Positions 24,657 to 34,720 are shown, counted from the first letter of the stretch. The stretch is 41,218 nucleotides of DNA from Ignavibacteria bacterium (GCA_025612245.1 JAAXKQ010000025.1:1-41218), one strand, 5' to 3'. The notes: generated by a model from the sequence alone, not told the origin. Translations and numbers: made by a program.

Positions 24657-26132
24657 ATGAAATTTACAGATTTTGAAAAACTGGCTTTTCAGTATAACCT
24701 TATACCGGTTTATGAGGTGATAACCGCAGATCTCCTGACGCCTGTTCTTGCATATCTAAAGATTAGAGAAAGGGACAGTCACTGCTTTCTTCTGGAATCG
24801 GTTGAAGGGAAGGAGGTCCTGGGCAGGTACTCTTTTATCGGAAAGGATCCGAAGAAATTTTTCTTTAATTACGGGAAATGCCTTACCGTTTCGGAAAACG
24901 GGCAAGAGACTGTTCTCAAGGAAAATCTTTTTGATTATATACGCAGGGAAATAAACTTAAGGCGCTCTCCTGTACTTGATGAACTCCCCTTCTTTACAGG
25001 TGGACTGGTGGGCTATATTGGATATGAAAACATAAGCCTGATAGAAAACGTGATTGCTCCCGGTGAATATGAATGTGAAAACCCGGATTCCATTCTTGGC
25101 TTTTATGAAACTCTCGTTGCATTTGATCATTACAAGAATCAGATCATCTTAATTACCAATGTTTCAGTTGATGGAAATACAAACCTTGAAAGCGCATATA
25201 AACAAGCTAAAGAGAAGCTTTCGGAACTGAGGCAAGAGCTTGCAAGTACTGTCAACTACAGATCAGATTTCAGTTTAACCGGTAAAGTTGAAAGCAACAT
25301 CGACGCTGACGAGTTTAATGAGCTTGTTCTTGAAAGCAAAAAAAGGATTGCTGAAGGCGATATATTTCAGATTGTGCTTTCCAGACGCTTTTCTTCGGGC
25401 TACGAAGGGGACCTCCTGAACGTCTATAGGGCGCTTAGAATTCTGAATCCATCTCCTTACATGTACTTCCTTGAATTTGGAGACAGGCTTACTGTTATAG
25501 GGACATCTCCCGAAAACCTCGTTAAGGTTAAAAATTATGTGGTTGAGACAATGCCTATTGCAGGCACAAGAAAAAGGGGTAAGACTCCTGAAGAGGACCG
25601 GGAGCTTGAGTCGGAGCTTGTAAACGACCCAAAGGAGCGGGCTGAACACGTAATGCTGCTGGATTTGGGAAGAAATGACCTTGGAAGAGTATGCCGGTAT
25701 AACTCAATTAATGCTGTCCAGCAGATGAGCGTTCAGAGGTATTCACACGTGATGCATATGGTTTCACGCGTTGAAGGAAGGCTTGACGATGGGAAGGACT
25801 GTGTGGATGCTCTGCAGGCGTGCTTCCCGGCAGGGACCGTAACAGGTGCTCCTAAAATTAAAGCAATGCAGCTCATTAAAGGATACGAAAAACAGAGCAG
25901 GAATGTTTATGCCGGGGCAATAGGACACATAGATTTTTCAGGGAATCTCGATATGTGTATTGCAATAAGGACATTATTTGCCGGGAAAAACAGGATACAT
26001 TGGCAGGCAGGAGCAGGAATTGTTGCCGACAGCATTCCTGAGCTTGAAGAAATGGAGATCAGGAATAAATCAGAAGTGTTATGCAGCGCCTTACAATACG
26101 CCGGAGGTATAGATGAAGATACTTGTAGTTGA
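24657..26132 (+). CDS. trpE: Anthranilate synthase component I
   Basis: 491 residues. It makes anthranilate from chorismate, using ammonia from TrpG, in the first committed step of tryptophan synthesis. The N-terminal domain has the tryptophan feedback-site motif LLES (45-48), and NPSPYMYF (264-271) completes the pocket, so allosteric inhibition by Trp is expected in addition to attenuation. The chorismate-binding domain has [26 protein letters not shown] and the C-terminal [15 protein letters not shown]. The start lies 16 bases after the attenuator T-run. The stop overlaps the trpG start by 20 bases. Confidence 0.96.
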   Translation: MKFTDFEKLAFQYNLIPVYEVITADLLTPVLAYLKIRERDSHCFLLESVEGKEVLGRYSFIGKDPKKFFFNYGKCLTVSENGQETVLKENLFDYIRREINLRRSPVLDELPFFTGGLVGYIGYENISLIENVIAPGEYECENPDSILGFYETLVAFDHYKNQIILITNVSVDGNTNLESAYKQAKEKLSELRQELASTVNYRSDFSLTGKVESNIDADEFNELVLESKKRIAEGDIFQIVLSRRFSSGYEGDLLNVYRALRILNPSPYMYFLEFGDRLTVIGTSPENLVKVKNYVVETMPIAGTRKRGKTPEEDRELESELVNDPKERAEHVMLLDLGRNDLGRVCRYNSINAVQQMSVQRYSHVMHMVSRVEGRLDDGKDCVDALQACFPAGTVTGAPKIKAMQLIKGYEKQSRNVYAGAIGHIDFSGNLDMCIAIRTLFAGKNRIHWQAGAGIVADSIPELEEMEIRNKSEVLCSALQYAGGIDEDTCS

Positions 26133-26679
26133 TAATTATGATTCCTTTACATACAACCTTGTTCAGCTGCTTGGAAGCTTTGGACACAGTCTTACAGTAA
26201 AAAGAAATGATTCTGTAAATGAAGAAGAGATAAAAGAAATTTCTCCCGATAAGATTTTAATATCACCCGGACCCGGCCGTCCCGAAGATTCATGGGGCAC
26301 GCTTAGCGTTCTGAAAAAGTTCAGCCGGCATATCCCAACGCTCGGCGTATGCCTTGGCCATCAGGCAATAGGCTTCAGCTTCGGCTGCAGGATCATTAAG
26401 GCTCCCGTGATGATGCATGGCAAAACCTCGGAGATTGTGCACGACGGCAGGACAATTTTTAGGGGCATAGGCCAGAGGTTCAAAGCTACAAGATACCACT
26501 CACTCATAATTGAAAAAGAAAGCATCTCAAATGAGCTTGAGATATCGGCACAAACAGAAGACGGAATTATTATGGGTATTAGGCATAAATGTTACCCGGT
26601 TGAAGGAATTCAGTTCCACCCGGAATCTATACTAACTACTGAAGGTAAAAAAATAATTAATAACTGGTTAGAACTATGA
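26113..26679 (+). CDS. trpG: Anthranilate synthase component II (glutamine amidotransferase)
   Basis: 188-residue class I glutamine amidotransferase that releases ammonia from glutamine for TrpE. The catalytic triad is Cys80 (LGVCLGHQ), His169 and Glu171 (FHPES). The oxyanion strand SPGPGRPEDS is also present. ATG 26113 has GGAGG 5 bases upstream, inside the end of trpE. It is not fused to TrpD as it is in some bacteria. PabA-like dual use in folate synthesis is possible, since no separate pabA is visible here. Confidence 0.95.
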   Translation: MKILVVDNYDSFTYNLVQLLGSFGHSLTVKRNDSVNEEEIKEISPDKILISPGPGRPEDSWGTLSVLKKFSRHIPTLGVCLGHQAIGFSFGCRIIKAPVMMHGKTSEIVHDGRTIFRGIGQRFKATRYHSLIIEKESISNELEISAQTEDGIIMGIRHKCYPVEGIQFHPESILTTEGKKIINNWLEL

Positions 26680-27698
26680 TGAAGCAATATTTGGAAAAAG
26701 TAATTTCAAAAGAAAATCTTTCCTTCGTGGAATCCTATAATGTTATGGATCAGATAATGAGCGGGAACATCAATACCTCTCAGCTCTCGGGATTCCTCAC
26801 TGCCTTGAAGGCAAAGAAGGAGACCCCTGAGGAAATCGCAGGCTTTACAAAGGCAATGCGGGATAAAAGCATAAAGGTTGACATTGACACCAATAACCTT
26901 ATTGACGTCTGTGGAACCGGGGGTGACTATTCAGGAACCTTTAACATTTCAACCGCAACGGCTTTTGTTGTCGCGGGCGCGGGTGCGAGAGTCGCTAAAC
27001 ACGGCAATCGTTCTATTTCCAGCAAGTGCGGCAGCGCCGACGTGCTAATTGAACTCGGCATAAATATTAATCTCTCGGCAGAGGATACGGCAAGGGCAAT
27101 CAATGAAATCGGAATGGCCTTTTTATTTGCCCCCAATTATCATCCCGCAATGAAATACGCCGCTTGTGTAAGAAGAGAGCTCGGAATTAAAACCGTCTTT
27201 AACCTCCTGGGGCCGCTTACAAATCCTGCCGGAACAAAAAAGCAGCTGATCGGGGTTTTTAACAAGGATGCCTCTGAAGTGCTTTCAAAAGCTGCAATGT
27301 ACCTTGACATGGACAAGGTATGTTTTATCAATACCGGTGACCACTTTGATGAAATATCTCTGACTGAGCCTACAAGCGTATATGAATATTCAAGAGGCAG
27401 AAAGGAATTGTTCTACCAGGTTTCAAATGCAACTTTCGATTATCCGGAAGTAAAAATCGATGAGCTTAAAGGGAATACACCTAAAGACAATGCGGCAATA
27501 ATTATGGACCTCTTTAAGAATAGAAAGAAAAATTCAGCATTCTATGTGATTGCAGCCAATGCAGCAATGGCCCTTTATTGCGCAGATTTATCAGACAACC
27601 TCCTGGACTGCAAAAAGGCAGCCGAGGAATCAATACTAAACGGAGCAGCATTGGCCAAATTAAATGGCCTCAAACGTTTTGGAGCAGTGGCAGCATGA
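26676..27698 (+). CDS. trpD: Anthranilate phosphoribosyltransferase
   Basis: 340 residues. It transfers phosphoribose from PRPP to anthranilate. The glycine-rich PRPP motif CGTGGD, the KHGNRSISSKCGSADVLIELG segment that binds anthranilate and diphosphate, and the later GPLTNPAGTKKQLIGV stretch are all intact. The start overlaps the trpG stop by four bases (ATGA), so translation is probably coupled. The normal length and intact motifs indicate an active enzyme. Confidence 0.96.
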   Translation: MMKQYLEKVISKENLSFVESYNVMDQIMSGNINTSQLSGFLTALKAKKETPEEIAGFTKAMRDKSIKVDIDTNNLIDVCGTGGDYSGTFNISTATAFVVAGAGARVAKHGNRSISSKCGSADVLIELGININLSAEDTARAINEIGMAFLFAPNYHPAMKYAACVRRELGIKTVFNLLGPLTNPAGTKKQLIGVFNKDASEVLSKAAMYLDMDKVCFINTGDHFDEISLTEPTSVYEYSRGRKELFYQVSNATFDYPEVKIDELKGNTPKDNAAIIMDLFKNRKKNSAFYVIAANAAMALYCADLSDNLLDCKKAAEESILNGAALAKLNGLKRFGAVAA

Positions 27699-28483
27699 AT
27701 ATTCTGGACAAAATTCTTGAGGAGAAAAAGGAAGAAGTAAAAAGTCTCAGGAGCAGTTATAGACTTTGCGATTTTTATGATTCACCTTTCTATGGGAGAA
27801 GTGCATTAAGCTTAAAAGGCAAAATTGAAGGCGAAAAGAACCTTTCAATTATAGCTGAAGTTAAAAAGGCCAGCCCTTCTAAAGGGCTGATAAAAAAGGA
27901 CTTTAATCATCTTGAAATTGCAAATATATATATGCAGCAGGGTGCCAGTGCAATCTCTGTACTTACGGATAAAAAGTTCTTTCAGGGGAGCATTGAATTT
28001 TTGAAAGACATTGCTGCGGTAAGGACGGTTCCTTTATTGAGAAAGGATTTCATAATTGACGTTTTCCAGGTTCATGAAGCCAGGGCTAGCGGTGCAGATG
28101 CAATACTGCTTATTGCCGAGGCTCTTTCAAAAGGTCAGATATCAGAACTTACAAATGCAGCCTCAGAGGCAGGGCTTGAAGTTCTGCTGGAAATTCATTC
28201 GGAACGCCAGCTTGATAAAATCGATTTCAGCGTGAACGGGCTGATAGGAATCAATAACCGAAATCTCGAAACTTTTGTAACTGATCTCAATACAACTCTC
28301 GGAGTATCGGCGGCACTTCCTGATGATGTTGTTATAGTTTCTGAAAGCGGAATCAGCAGCCCAGAAAGCGTTGAGATAATAAAGAAAACAAGAGCCGGGG
28401 CCATTCTTGTAGGTGAGCATTTGATGGGAAAAGATGATGCCGCATTGGCATTAAGAGAATTAAAACAGTGGTGCCATAAATGA
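27695..28483 (+). CDS. trpC: Indole-3-glycerol-phosphate synthase
   Basis: 262 residues, a TIM-barrel enzyme that closes the indole ring from CdRP with loss of CO2 and water. Typical motifs are SIIAEVKKASPSKGLI (phosphate and catalytic Lys), VPLLRKDFIID, GADAILLIAEAL and NNRNLETF, with SESGISSPE near the C-terminus. ATG 27695 forms an ATGA overlap with the trpD stop; the longer upstream frame lies within trpD and is not used. It is separate from TrpF, unlike the fused E. coli enzyme. Confidence 0.96.
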   Translation: MNILDKILEEKKEEVKSLRSSYRLCDFYDSPFYGRSALSLKGKIEGEKNLSIIAEVKKASPSKGLIKKDFNHLEIANIYMQQGASAISVLTDKKFFQGSIEFLKDIAAVRTVPLLRKDFIIDVFQVHEARASGADAILLIAEALSKGQISELTNAASEAGLEVLLEIHSERQLDKIDFSVNGLIGINNRNLETFVTDLNTTLGVSAALPDDVVIVSESGISSPESVEIIKKTRAGAILVGEHLMGKDDAALALRELKQWCHK

Positions 28484-29112
28484 AAGTCAAAGTTTGCGGC
28501 ATAACTAATGTTCCGGATGCAATGCTTTGTGAAACTCTGGGTGCCGATATGCTCGGCTTTATATTCTATGCTAAAAGCAAAAGGTTCGTTGAATTTTCTG
28601 CAGCAGAGGAAATAATAGGGAAGCTGAGGCCTGAAACCAGGAAGGTCGGGGTATTTGTAAATGAAACGGCTGGTTATGTAAATAAAGCTGCAAAGCGCCT
28701 TTGTCTGAGCGCTGTACAACTGCATGGAGATGAGTCGCCTGAAGAGGCAAGTAAAATCACTTTTCCTGTAATCAAAAGTTTCAGGATAAAAACGGGGTTC
28801 GATTTTTCACTCCTAAACTCATTCAAGAATGCTACGCCGCTCCTGGATTCTTTTGCAGGCAGCCAGTTCGGCGGCACGGGAACAAGCTTTGACTGGCATA
28901 TTATACCGGATGATATTAAGGGCAGTATAATTCTGGCCGGAGGCATATCGGCTGCAAATATCGGCTGCATATATAAATCAATTAAGCCTTATGCCGTCGA
29001 TCTGTCGTCCTCATTGGAAAGTGAGCCGGGGAAGAAGGATCGCAATAAGGTGCAAGAATTTTTTGACGTTCTAAACTACAACAGAACAAAACAATCATTA
29101 GAGGTGGAATAA
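28480..29112 (+). CDS. trpF: Phosphoribosylanthranilate isomerase
   Basis: 210 residues, a TIM-barrel enzyme performing the Amadori rearrangement of PRA to CdRP. The catalytic Cys lies in the N-terminal KVCGITN and the general-acid Asp in LLDSFAGSQFGGTGTSFDW. VQLHGDE and the phosphate loop LAGGISAANI are also clear. ATGA overlap with trpC; its TAA abuts the trpB ATG directly. Confidence 0.95.
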   Translation: MKVKVCGITNVPDAMLCETLGADMLGFIFYAKSKRFVEFSAAEEIIGKLRPETRKVGVFVNETAGYVNKAAKRLCLSAVQLHGDESPEEASKITFPVIKSFRIKTGFDFSLLNSFKNATPLLDSFAGSQFGGTGTSFDWHIIPDDIKGSIILAGGISAANIGCIYKSIKPYAVDLSSSLESEPGKKDRNKVQEFFDVLNYNRTKQSLEVE

Positions 29113-30321
29113 ATGGAAAGCATTGCCAAATGCGCGTTGCCCGATACCAAAGGCAAATATGGGAAGTATGGTGGAAGGTATGTCCCGGAGACTTTGATAA
29201 ATGCCCTGGAAGAGCTGGAAGCTTTATACAATAAAGTAAAAACGGACGGGAAATTTATTGCAGAACTAAATGACCTTCAGAAAAATTATAACGGGCGCGA
29301 AACTCCCCTTACATTTGCCGAAAGGCTGACAAAGCGGTACGGGAAGGCTAAAATATACCTGAAACGGGAGGACCTCTGTCATACGGGGGCGCACAAGCTG
29401 AACAATACACTGGGGCAGATCCTTCTGGCAAAGAGGCTGGGGAAAAAAAGAATTATTGCCGAAACCGGCGCCGGTCAGCACGGTGTAGCAACGGCAACAG
29501 TCTGTGCAAAGTTTGGCCTTAAGTGTGAGATCTTCATGGGAGAGACTGATATTGAACGCCAGGAAATGAATGTCTACAGGATGAAAATGTTAGGGGCAAA
29601 GGTGTGGCCTGTTAGTTCCGGGAGCAGAACCTTGAAAGATGCGACAAATGAAGCCATACGTGACTGGGTCGCAAACGTGAAGGATACTTTTTATATAATC
29701 GGCTCCGTTGTCGGGCCCCATCCGTATCCACAGATCGTGAGGGATTTTCAGTCGGTTATCGGCAATGAAACATACAGCCAGATCTTTCGGGCTGAGGGAA
29801 GGCTTCCCACTTATGTACTTGCCTGCGTCGGAGGGGGCAGCAATGCAATGGGTATGTTCCATAGGTTTATAAATGAAGACGTGAAACTCATTGGCGTTGA
29901 GGCTGCAGGACTCGGGATAGAATCAGGAAAGCATTGTGCTTCACTCACGCTGGGAAAGGAAGCCATATTCCAGGGAATGAGGACTTATGTTTTACAGGAT
30001 GAAGACGGTCAGATAAATGAAGTATACTCCGTCTCAGCCGGTCTCGACTACCCCGGCGTGGGGCCCGAGCACAGTTTCCTGAAAGACACACAGAGAGTAG
30101 AATACGTTTCAGTAACCGACGATGAAGCCCTGAAAGCCGCTATTGACCTTTCCAGATATGAAGGGATACTTCCCGCTTTGGAAAGCGCACATGCAGTTGC
30201 ATATCTGGAGCATCTGATGCCGGAGACAAGGGAAGATGAAATAGTTATTGTCAATGTCAGCGGCAGAGGCGATAAGGATCTCAATACAATCATCATGTTC
30301 ATGGAGGACAAATTAAAATGA
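29113..30321 (+). CDS. trpB: Tryptophan synthase beta chain
   Basis: 402 residues. This PLP enzyme joins indole and serine to give tryptophan. PLP-binding Lys95 lies in GAHKLNN, and the phosphate loop GGGSNA and the catalytic ETGAGQHG segment are intact. The length and N-terminal [12 protein letters not shown] indicate the standard TrpB1 type that pairs with TrpA, rather than TrpB2. GAGGTGG upstream supports the start, which immediately follows the trpF stop. Confidence 0.97.
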   Translation: MESIAKCALPDTKGKYGKYGGRYVPETLINALEELEALYNKVKTDGKFIAELNDLQKNYNGRETPLTFAERLTKRYGKAKIYLKREDLCHTGAHKLNNTLGQILLAKRLGKKRIIAETGAGQHGVATATVCAKFGLKCEIFMGETDIERQEMNVYRMKMLGAKVWPVSSGSRTLKDATNEAIRDWVANVKDTFYIIGSVVGPHPYPQIVRDFQSVIGNETYSQIFRAEGRLPTYVLACVGGGSNAMGMFHRFINEDVKLIGVEAAGLGIESGKHCASLTLGKEAIFQGMRTYVLQDEDGQINEVYSVSAGLDYPGVGPEHSFLKDTQRVEYVSVTDDEALKAAIDLSRYEGILPALESAHAVAYLEHLMPETREDEIVIVNVSGRGDKDLNTIIMFMEDKLK

Positions 30322-31112
30322 ATCTTTCTCAATATATAGATGACGTTAATAAGAAAGAAGAGAAGGCACTTTCCGTATTCCTAACTGCAGGATTTCCTTT
30401 TAAGGACATTTTTGCTGATACGGCTTTAAGCGTGCTCGATTCGGGAGCTGATCTTCTGGAGCTTGGAATTCCCTTCAGTGATCCTCTTGCAGACGGGCCC
30501 GTTATTCAGCATTCATCGCAGGTAGCCCTTGAAAATAAGGTGAACATTAAGAGCGTGCTTGAATATACTTCAAAAATAAAAAGCAAAACGTCAAAACCCG
30601 TTGTGCTTATGGGGTATGCCAACCCCGTATTAAATTACGGGCGCGAAAAGTTTTTTTCTGATGCCGCAGACGCGGGAGCCGATGGGGTGATCATCCCTGA
30701 TGTGCCGATTGACGAATATGACGAGTTTTATGAATCCAACAGAGGCTTGCTCGATACTGTAATGTTGACAACCCCGTTTTCATCGGCAGAAAGGATCAGG
30801 AAAGCTGATGAGTTAAGCCGGGGATTTGTTTACTGCGTCAGTATTTACGGAACAACAGGGCAAAGGACCAGCTTTTCAAAAGAAACTCTTCAGGCGATCG
30901 AAGAAACGCGAAAAATGATAAAGAAAAACAAAATGATGATTGGATTCGGCATCTCGAGTCCTGAAAGCATCAGGAGCATAGCGCCTTTTTGCGACGGTGT
31001 TATAGTGGGAAGCGCCATAATTAAGAAGCTTTTTGAACTGGACAAGGGGAAGGGTCTTTCAGAAATAGCTGACTATGTAAAAGACCTCAAAGAGGCCTGC
31101 ATGGAAGGCTGA
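30318..31112 (+). CDS. trpA: Tryptophan synthase alpha chain
   Basis: 264-residue TIM-barrel subunit that cleaves indole-3-glycerol phosphate and channels indole to TrpB. Catalytic Glu48 and Asp59 lie in [26 protein letters not shown] and the phosphate-binding GFGISSPE are present. The start overlaps the trpB stop by four bases. It is the last gene of the operon, 59 bases before a terminator. Confidence 0.96.
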   Translation: MNLSQYIDDVNKKEEKALSVFLTAGFPFKDIFADTALSVLDSGADLLELGIPFSDPLADGPVIQHSSQVALENKVNIKSVLEYTSKIKSKTSKPVVLMGYANPVLNYGREKFFSDAADAGADGVIIPDVPIDEYDEFYESNRGLLDTVMLTTPFSSAERIRKADELSRGFVYCVSIYGTTGQRTSFSKETLQAIEETRKMIKKNKMMIGFGISSPESIRSIAPFCDGVIVGSAIIKKLFELDKGKGLSEIADYVKDLKEACMEG

Positions 31113-31170
31113 AAGCTGCCGGGCAGTTAAAATAGGCTTTGTATAAATTGATTAATGCCATATTTTATAA

Positions 31171-31196
31171 AAAGGCAGACAAAGGCTGCCTTTTTA
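31171..31196 (+). terminator. Terminator of the trp operon
   Basis: AAGGCAG / CTGCCTT stem with a 7-base loop, followed by TTTTTAATTA. Confidence 0.85.
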
Positions 31197-31244
31197 ATTA
31201 TTGAATGTGTCATTTAGAAATTATATTGGTGTAAAGTTATTTTT

Positions 31245-32153
31245 ATGAAGCCACTTAAGTATATAGCTATCGTAATCGGAATAGCTGCAATTATTGCCGC
31301 CGGTGCGTATTTGGGGATAAAGCTAACACATTCCGAAAAACCGCTTGCCGACCGTTTTCTACCAAAGCTCAGGAAAGCCGAAGTGCAGGTGGTGGACCTT
31401 AAGTCCGAGGAGGCGGAAGTCAACATTAATGCTTATATATATAATCCTGCGCCTTTGGGAATCAGCATAGACAGCCTTTCTTATACCGTGCTTCTTGAGG
31501 GCAACGAGATATCCGAAAGCAGATACTCCAAACCTTTGCACATAGAAGCAAGCCGGACATCCGAAGTGTCTCTTCCCATATCTGTCGAATTCAAGAAACT
31601 GATAAAAATAATGAAGGAGATGGAACAGGCTAAAAAGGACAGCGGAAATTTTCAGATTAACGCCGTCGTTTTTCTGAACAGTAAACTCATTCCGCAAAAA
31701 CGGTTCGACCTGGCGCTCAGCCAGAAAATGCCAATGATGTATTTCCCCGACATGAAAGTTAAGGGAGTTAAACTGGATAAGATAAGGCTTAACGGAGGAA
31801 CCATAGTGGTGGATTTGGAAATTAAAAATAAGAATACTTTCAATATCAGTTTCAAAAACCTTTCTTATCAGGTAAAGATTGAAGACAACGACTGGATAAA
31901 AGGCAGCCGGGATGGCGTCGTTGAGCTGCCGGCAAAGCAGGCGGCCATGGTGTCAATTCCCCTGGAAGTAAATATCGGTACTATGGGTAAAGGCCTTATC
32001 GGCATGCTCCTGAAAGGCGGGGATATGCGTTATCAGATGAAGATGAAGGCCAATATTGTATCCGGCAACAAAACTATTCAGAACAGCAAGCTTGAGATGA
32101 AGGCATCAGGCAACATGAAGTCGCTGAAAGAAGCTGTAAGCAAGAATGGATAA
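31245..32153 (+). CDS. LEA type 2 (WHy-domain) protein
   Basis: 302 residues. One N-terminal membrane segment (about 5-26) anchors two tandem LEA-14/WHy beta-sandwich domains (about 45-150 and 165-285; see EVNINAYIYNPAPLGISIDSL and DLEIKNKNTFNISFKNLSY). Bacterial WHy proteins are linked to desiccation and stress tolerance, but the mechanism is unclear. It probably sits in the periplasm, anchored to the inner membrane. It has its own unit, flanked by terminators on both sides. ATG 31245 lacks a clear ribosome binding site. Confidence 0.85.
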   Translation: MKPLKYIAIVIGIAAIIAAGAYLGIKLTHSEKPLADRFLPKLRKAEVQVVDLKSEEAEVNINAYIYNPAPLGISIDSLSYTVLLEGNEISESRYSKPLHIEASRTSEVSLPISVEFKKLIKIMKEMEQAKKDSGNFQINAVVFLNSKLIPQKRFDLALSQKMPMMYFPDMKVKGVKLDKIRLNGGTIVVDLEIKNKNTFNISFKNLSYQVKIEDNDWIKGSRDGVVELPAKQAAMVSIPLEVNIGTMGKGLIGMLLKGGDMRYQMKMKANIVSGNKTIQNSKLEMKASGNMKSLKEAVSKNG

Positions 32154-32171
32154 TTCATAATTTTTTTTCTT

Positions 32172-32205
32172 AGAGTGCCGGAAGAAGCAGTTCCCGGCAT
32201 TCTCA
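32172..32205 (+). terminator. Probable terminator after the LEA-2 gene
   Basis: Stem GAGTGCCGG / CCGGCATTCTC with a roughly 12-base loop. The T-run is broken (ATTCTCATTTTC), so efficiency is uncertain. The remaining 32206-32507 region is AT-rich and holds the upstream region of the next gene; I see nothing else there. Confidence 0.6.
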
Positions 32206-32507
32206 TTTTCACTTCAACATTTGTAGTCTTTTCAGAATTCCTTATTATCACCCGGAAGCCGCGCTACTTGCATTATTCCTTGTAGTCTTAAATTCTTTAT
32301 TTCTCTTAACGGGCGAAAAAAAGTGGTTGTCGTATAAAAAACAAGGAAAGCAGCAATTAAGCAAGAGCATTTGCCATACATGCCCAGTTCACTTTTTTAT
32401 TGCACTTAAAGCAACCATGAAATGTCCTATATTAATTTTTGTAGCAGCAGTGGATGCCGTTTAATACGAAAATGCGAAAATTAAAAATAAACCAGGAGGA
32501 TAAAAAA

Positions 32508-34049
32508 GTGAAACTCTATACTTATCGAAATCTCATAGTAATTATCTTGCTGCTTTTTGCGGCAAGTTCTTATGCGCAGAAAGGGCATTACCACCCCGAC
32601 TCTCTGAACACTGTTACTGTTACGGGTACAGTAATTACAGACAGTGTTACTACACCTAACAGCCGTTATTATCTGGATGTTGACGGCAATGGAACGCCCG
32701 ACTACCTGCTTAGTTTTGGACCTGCCTGGTACATGCCCGACAGCAGTATCAGCCTGGCAAAAAGGCCCCTTAACGGGCAGAGCGTTACTATTAAAGGCGG
32801 ACTTACAAAAAAGAATGTAATGAACAACGTAAAAATGCTGGTGGTTTATGAAATTGACGGAGCCTTCTGGCGCGATCCGAACGATTCTGCCTGGAATAAC
32901 CTGGGCGACAATATGCACATGGGTGATCACATGAGGGACAGCTGCCGCAGCAACGCTTTTGGCTTCATGCACGACAGCCTTAAGTCCGTAACGCTAAGAG
33001 GCAGAATTCTGGCGGATACCACGTTCATTTATAACCTCACGTTTCTTGATGTGACAGGAGACCAGAAGCCCGATTACTTCCTGAATCTCGGCCCCTACTG
33101 GTATCAGCCGCCTCAGGGAACGCAGTGGCCTGCAAACGGCGATTCAGTTACAATTACAGGCGGCTTGCTACCCAGGTCACCCATGAGAATGATAATAGTT
33201 TATACAATAAACGGAAAGCTCTGGCGCGACAGTAGTACTGTTCGTACAGCTTTAAGAGGCAGATGGGCACATAAAAGCGATAGCTCAGGTGTCAGGTTCC
33301 ATTCTCCATATGACACGACAACCTGGATGGAAATGGGCTCCGGCTGGCATACGGGAATGATGCACGGAGGAATGAAAATGCCAGACAGCCTTTATGGACA
33401 GATAGTTGAGGTCCTGCCGGGCAGCGTTCCCAATGCTGGAAAAATGATGGTGCTGGCTGCCTACGAAATCGGGTTATTTGCTTATAATGGCGTCGACATC
33501 TTAAGAGCAAATAACGGATGCGGAGGCCAGATGAATTTTGGCAGCCAGGTAATGATGCACCTTCACTTTACAAAATCCCAGATACAGGGAGGCAATTTCA
33601 ACTCAAAGACAATTAAGGCACAGTACTGGAACAGTGAAACTAACAGCTGGACACAGGCTGAAAATGCAACAGTGGATTCTGCGACAAATACTGTTTCGTT
33701 TTCTCAGCCAATTGCAAGCAGCTATATAATTCTTACGGCAGAACAAACTGCAACAGCTGTTGAATATACGAGGGATTATACGCCTTCCAGCTATACTCTT
33801 ACACAGAATTACCCGAACCCGTTTAACCCTGCAACTTCCATCAGCTATGAAATACCCAGGACTGGACTGGTTACACTGAGAGTATATGACATTCTTGGAC
33901 GTCTGGTCTTACAGCTTATAAATGAAAATCAGAATCCGGGGAAATATACCGTCAGCTTTAACGCTGCAAATTTACCAAGCGGCATATACATCTATGAACT
34001 TCGGGCAAATGAATTTCAGCAGAGTAAGAAGATGACCCTTCTTAAATAA
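32508..34049 (+). CDS. T9SS-sorted secreted protein with duplicated domain and Met/His-rich segments
   Basis: 513 residues from GTG 32508, which has AGGAGG 8 bases upstream and yields a clean signal peptide (about 1-24, ending SYAQ). An ATG at 32454 adds 18 charged residues before the signal and is less likely. Two repeats of about 90 residues (32-123 and 157-241) share VTxxGxxxxD, a (Y/F)LDVxG(D/N)xxPDY(L/F)L core, SVTIxGGL and a W-R-D end. Met/His-rich stretches occur at NMHMGDHMRD and HTGMMHGGMKMPD, with MMHLHF later, suggesting copper or other soft-metal binding. A complete T9SS sorting domain (about 440-513, QNYPNPFNPATSISYEIP) ends the protein. I know no family for the repeats. Confidence 0.85.
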   Translation: MKLYTYRNLIVIILLLFAASSYAQKGHYHPDSLNTVTVTGTVITDSVTTPNSRYYLDVDGNGTPDYLLSFGPAWYMPDSSISLAKRPLNGQSVTIKGGLTKKNVMNNVKMLVVYEIDGAFWRDPNDSAWNNLGDNMHMGDHMRDSCRSNAFGFMHDSLKSVTLRGRILADTTFIYNLTFLDVTGDQKPDYFLNLGPYWYQPPQGTQWPANGDSVTITGGLLPRSPMRMIIVYTINGKLWRDSSTVRTALRGRWAHKSDSSGVRFHSPYDTTTWMEMGSGWHTGMMHGGMKMPDSLYGQIVEVLPGSVPNAGKMMVLAAYEIGLFAYNGVDILRANNGCGGQMNFGSQVMMHLHFTKSQIQGGNFNSKTIKAQYWNSETNSWTQAENATVDSATNTVSFSQPIASSYIILTAEQTATAVEYTRDYTPSSYTLTQNYPNPFNPATSISYEIPRTGLVTLRVYDILGRLVLQLINENQNPGKYTVSFNAANLPSGIYIYELRANEFQQSKKMTLLK

Positions 34050-34072
34050 CAGCACGCTGTTTTAAGAAACTT

Positions 34073-34118
34073 GCCGGGCACCGTTAATGATTTTCCGCGG
34101 GGCCCGGCTGTTGTTTTT
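34073..34118 (+). terminator. Terminator after the T9SS protein gene
   Basis: Stem GCCGGGC / GCCCGGC with a 22-base loop, followed by TGTTGTTTTT. Confidence 0.7.
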
Positions 34119-34258
34119 CTGCACGGAGTAACTGCACACATTTTGCCTCGCGGAAATACTGTCCATGAGAAAAGAACAAAGTTCTAAGTGAATGCAAAAA
34201 TTGTTATGTTTGTCCTTAAAATTACCGGGAAACAATAACCATAAACTGGAAGATTTGT

Positions 34259-34720
34259 ATGAGAGGTGTAATCCGCCGCGCAGAATTCACTACAAGTGAT
34301 ACAAGGGCAAAAGAAATACTAACGGAAGGGGAATTCGGTGTCCTGTCAACAATATCACCGGACGGGTATCCTTACGGCGTACCGGTGAACTACTGGTACA
34401 AGGACAACATGATATATTTTCACTGCGCTCCGGAAGGGCATAAGCTCGAGAATATAAAGGCAAATAATAACGTGTCTTTTTGCGTAGTCGGCAGTCCTAA
34501 AGTGCTGCCTGAAAAATTTACTGCAAGCTATGAAAGCGTAATTGTCTTTGGAAAAGCCTATGAAGTTTCAGGAAGTGAAAAAGAGAATGCAATGATGGAC
34601 ATGGTCAAAAGGTTTTCACCGGAATTCCTTGAGAAAGGGAAGGAAATGATTAAGAAACTCAGTCCGAGGACAGCAATATATAAAATTGTTGTTGAAACAT
34701 TGACAGGGAAGGCCAGATAG
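34259..34720 (+). CDS. Pyridoxamine-phosphate-oxidase-fold flavoprotein, NimA-like
   Basis: 153 residues with the split-barrel flavin-binding fold. The order GEFGVLSTISPDGYPYGVPVN, then YFHCAPEGHKLENIKANN and VSFCVVG, matches the Nim/PPOX-class family, some of whose members reduce 5-nitroimidazole drugs. Many are general FMN or F420 proteins, so drug resistance is not implied. The gene is alone on its strand and followed by a converging transporter pair. Confidence 0.85.
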   Translation: MRGVIRRAEFTTSDTRAKEILTEGEFGVLSTISPDGYPYGVPVNYWYKDNMIYFHCAPEGHKLENIKANNNVSFCVVGSPKVLPEKFTASYESVIVFGKAYEVSGSEKENAMMDMVKRFSPEFLEKGKEMIKKLSPRTAIYKIVVETLTGKAR

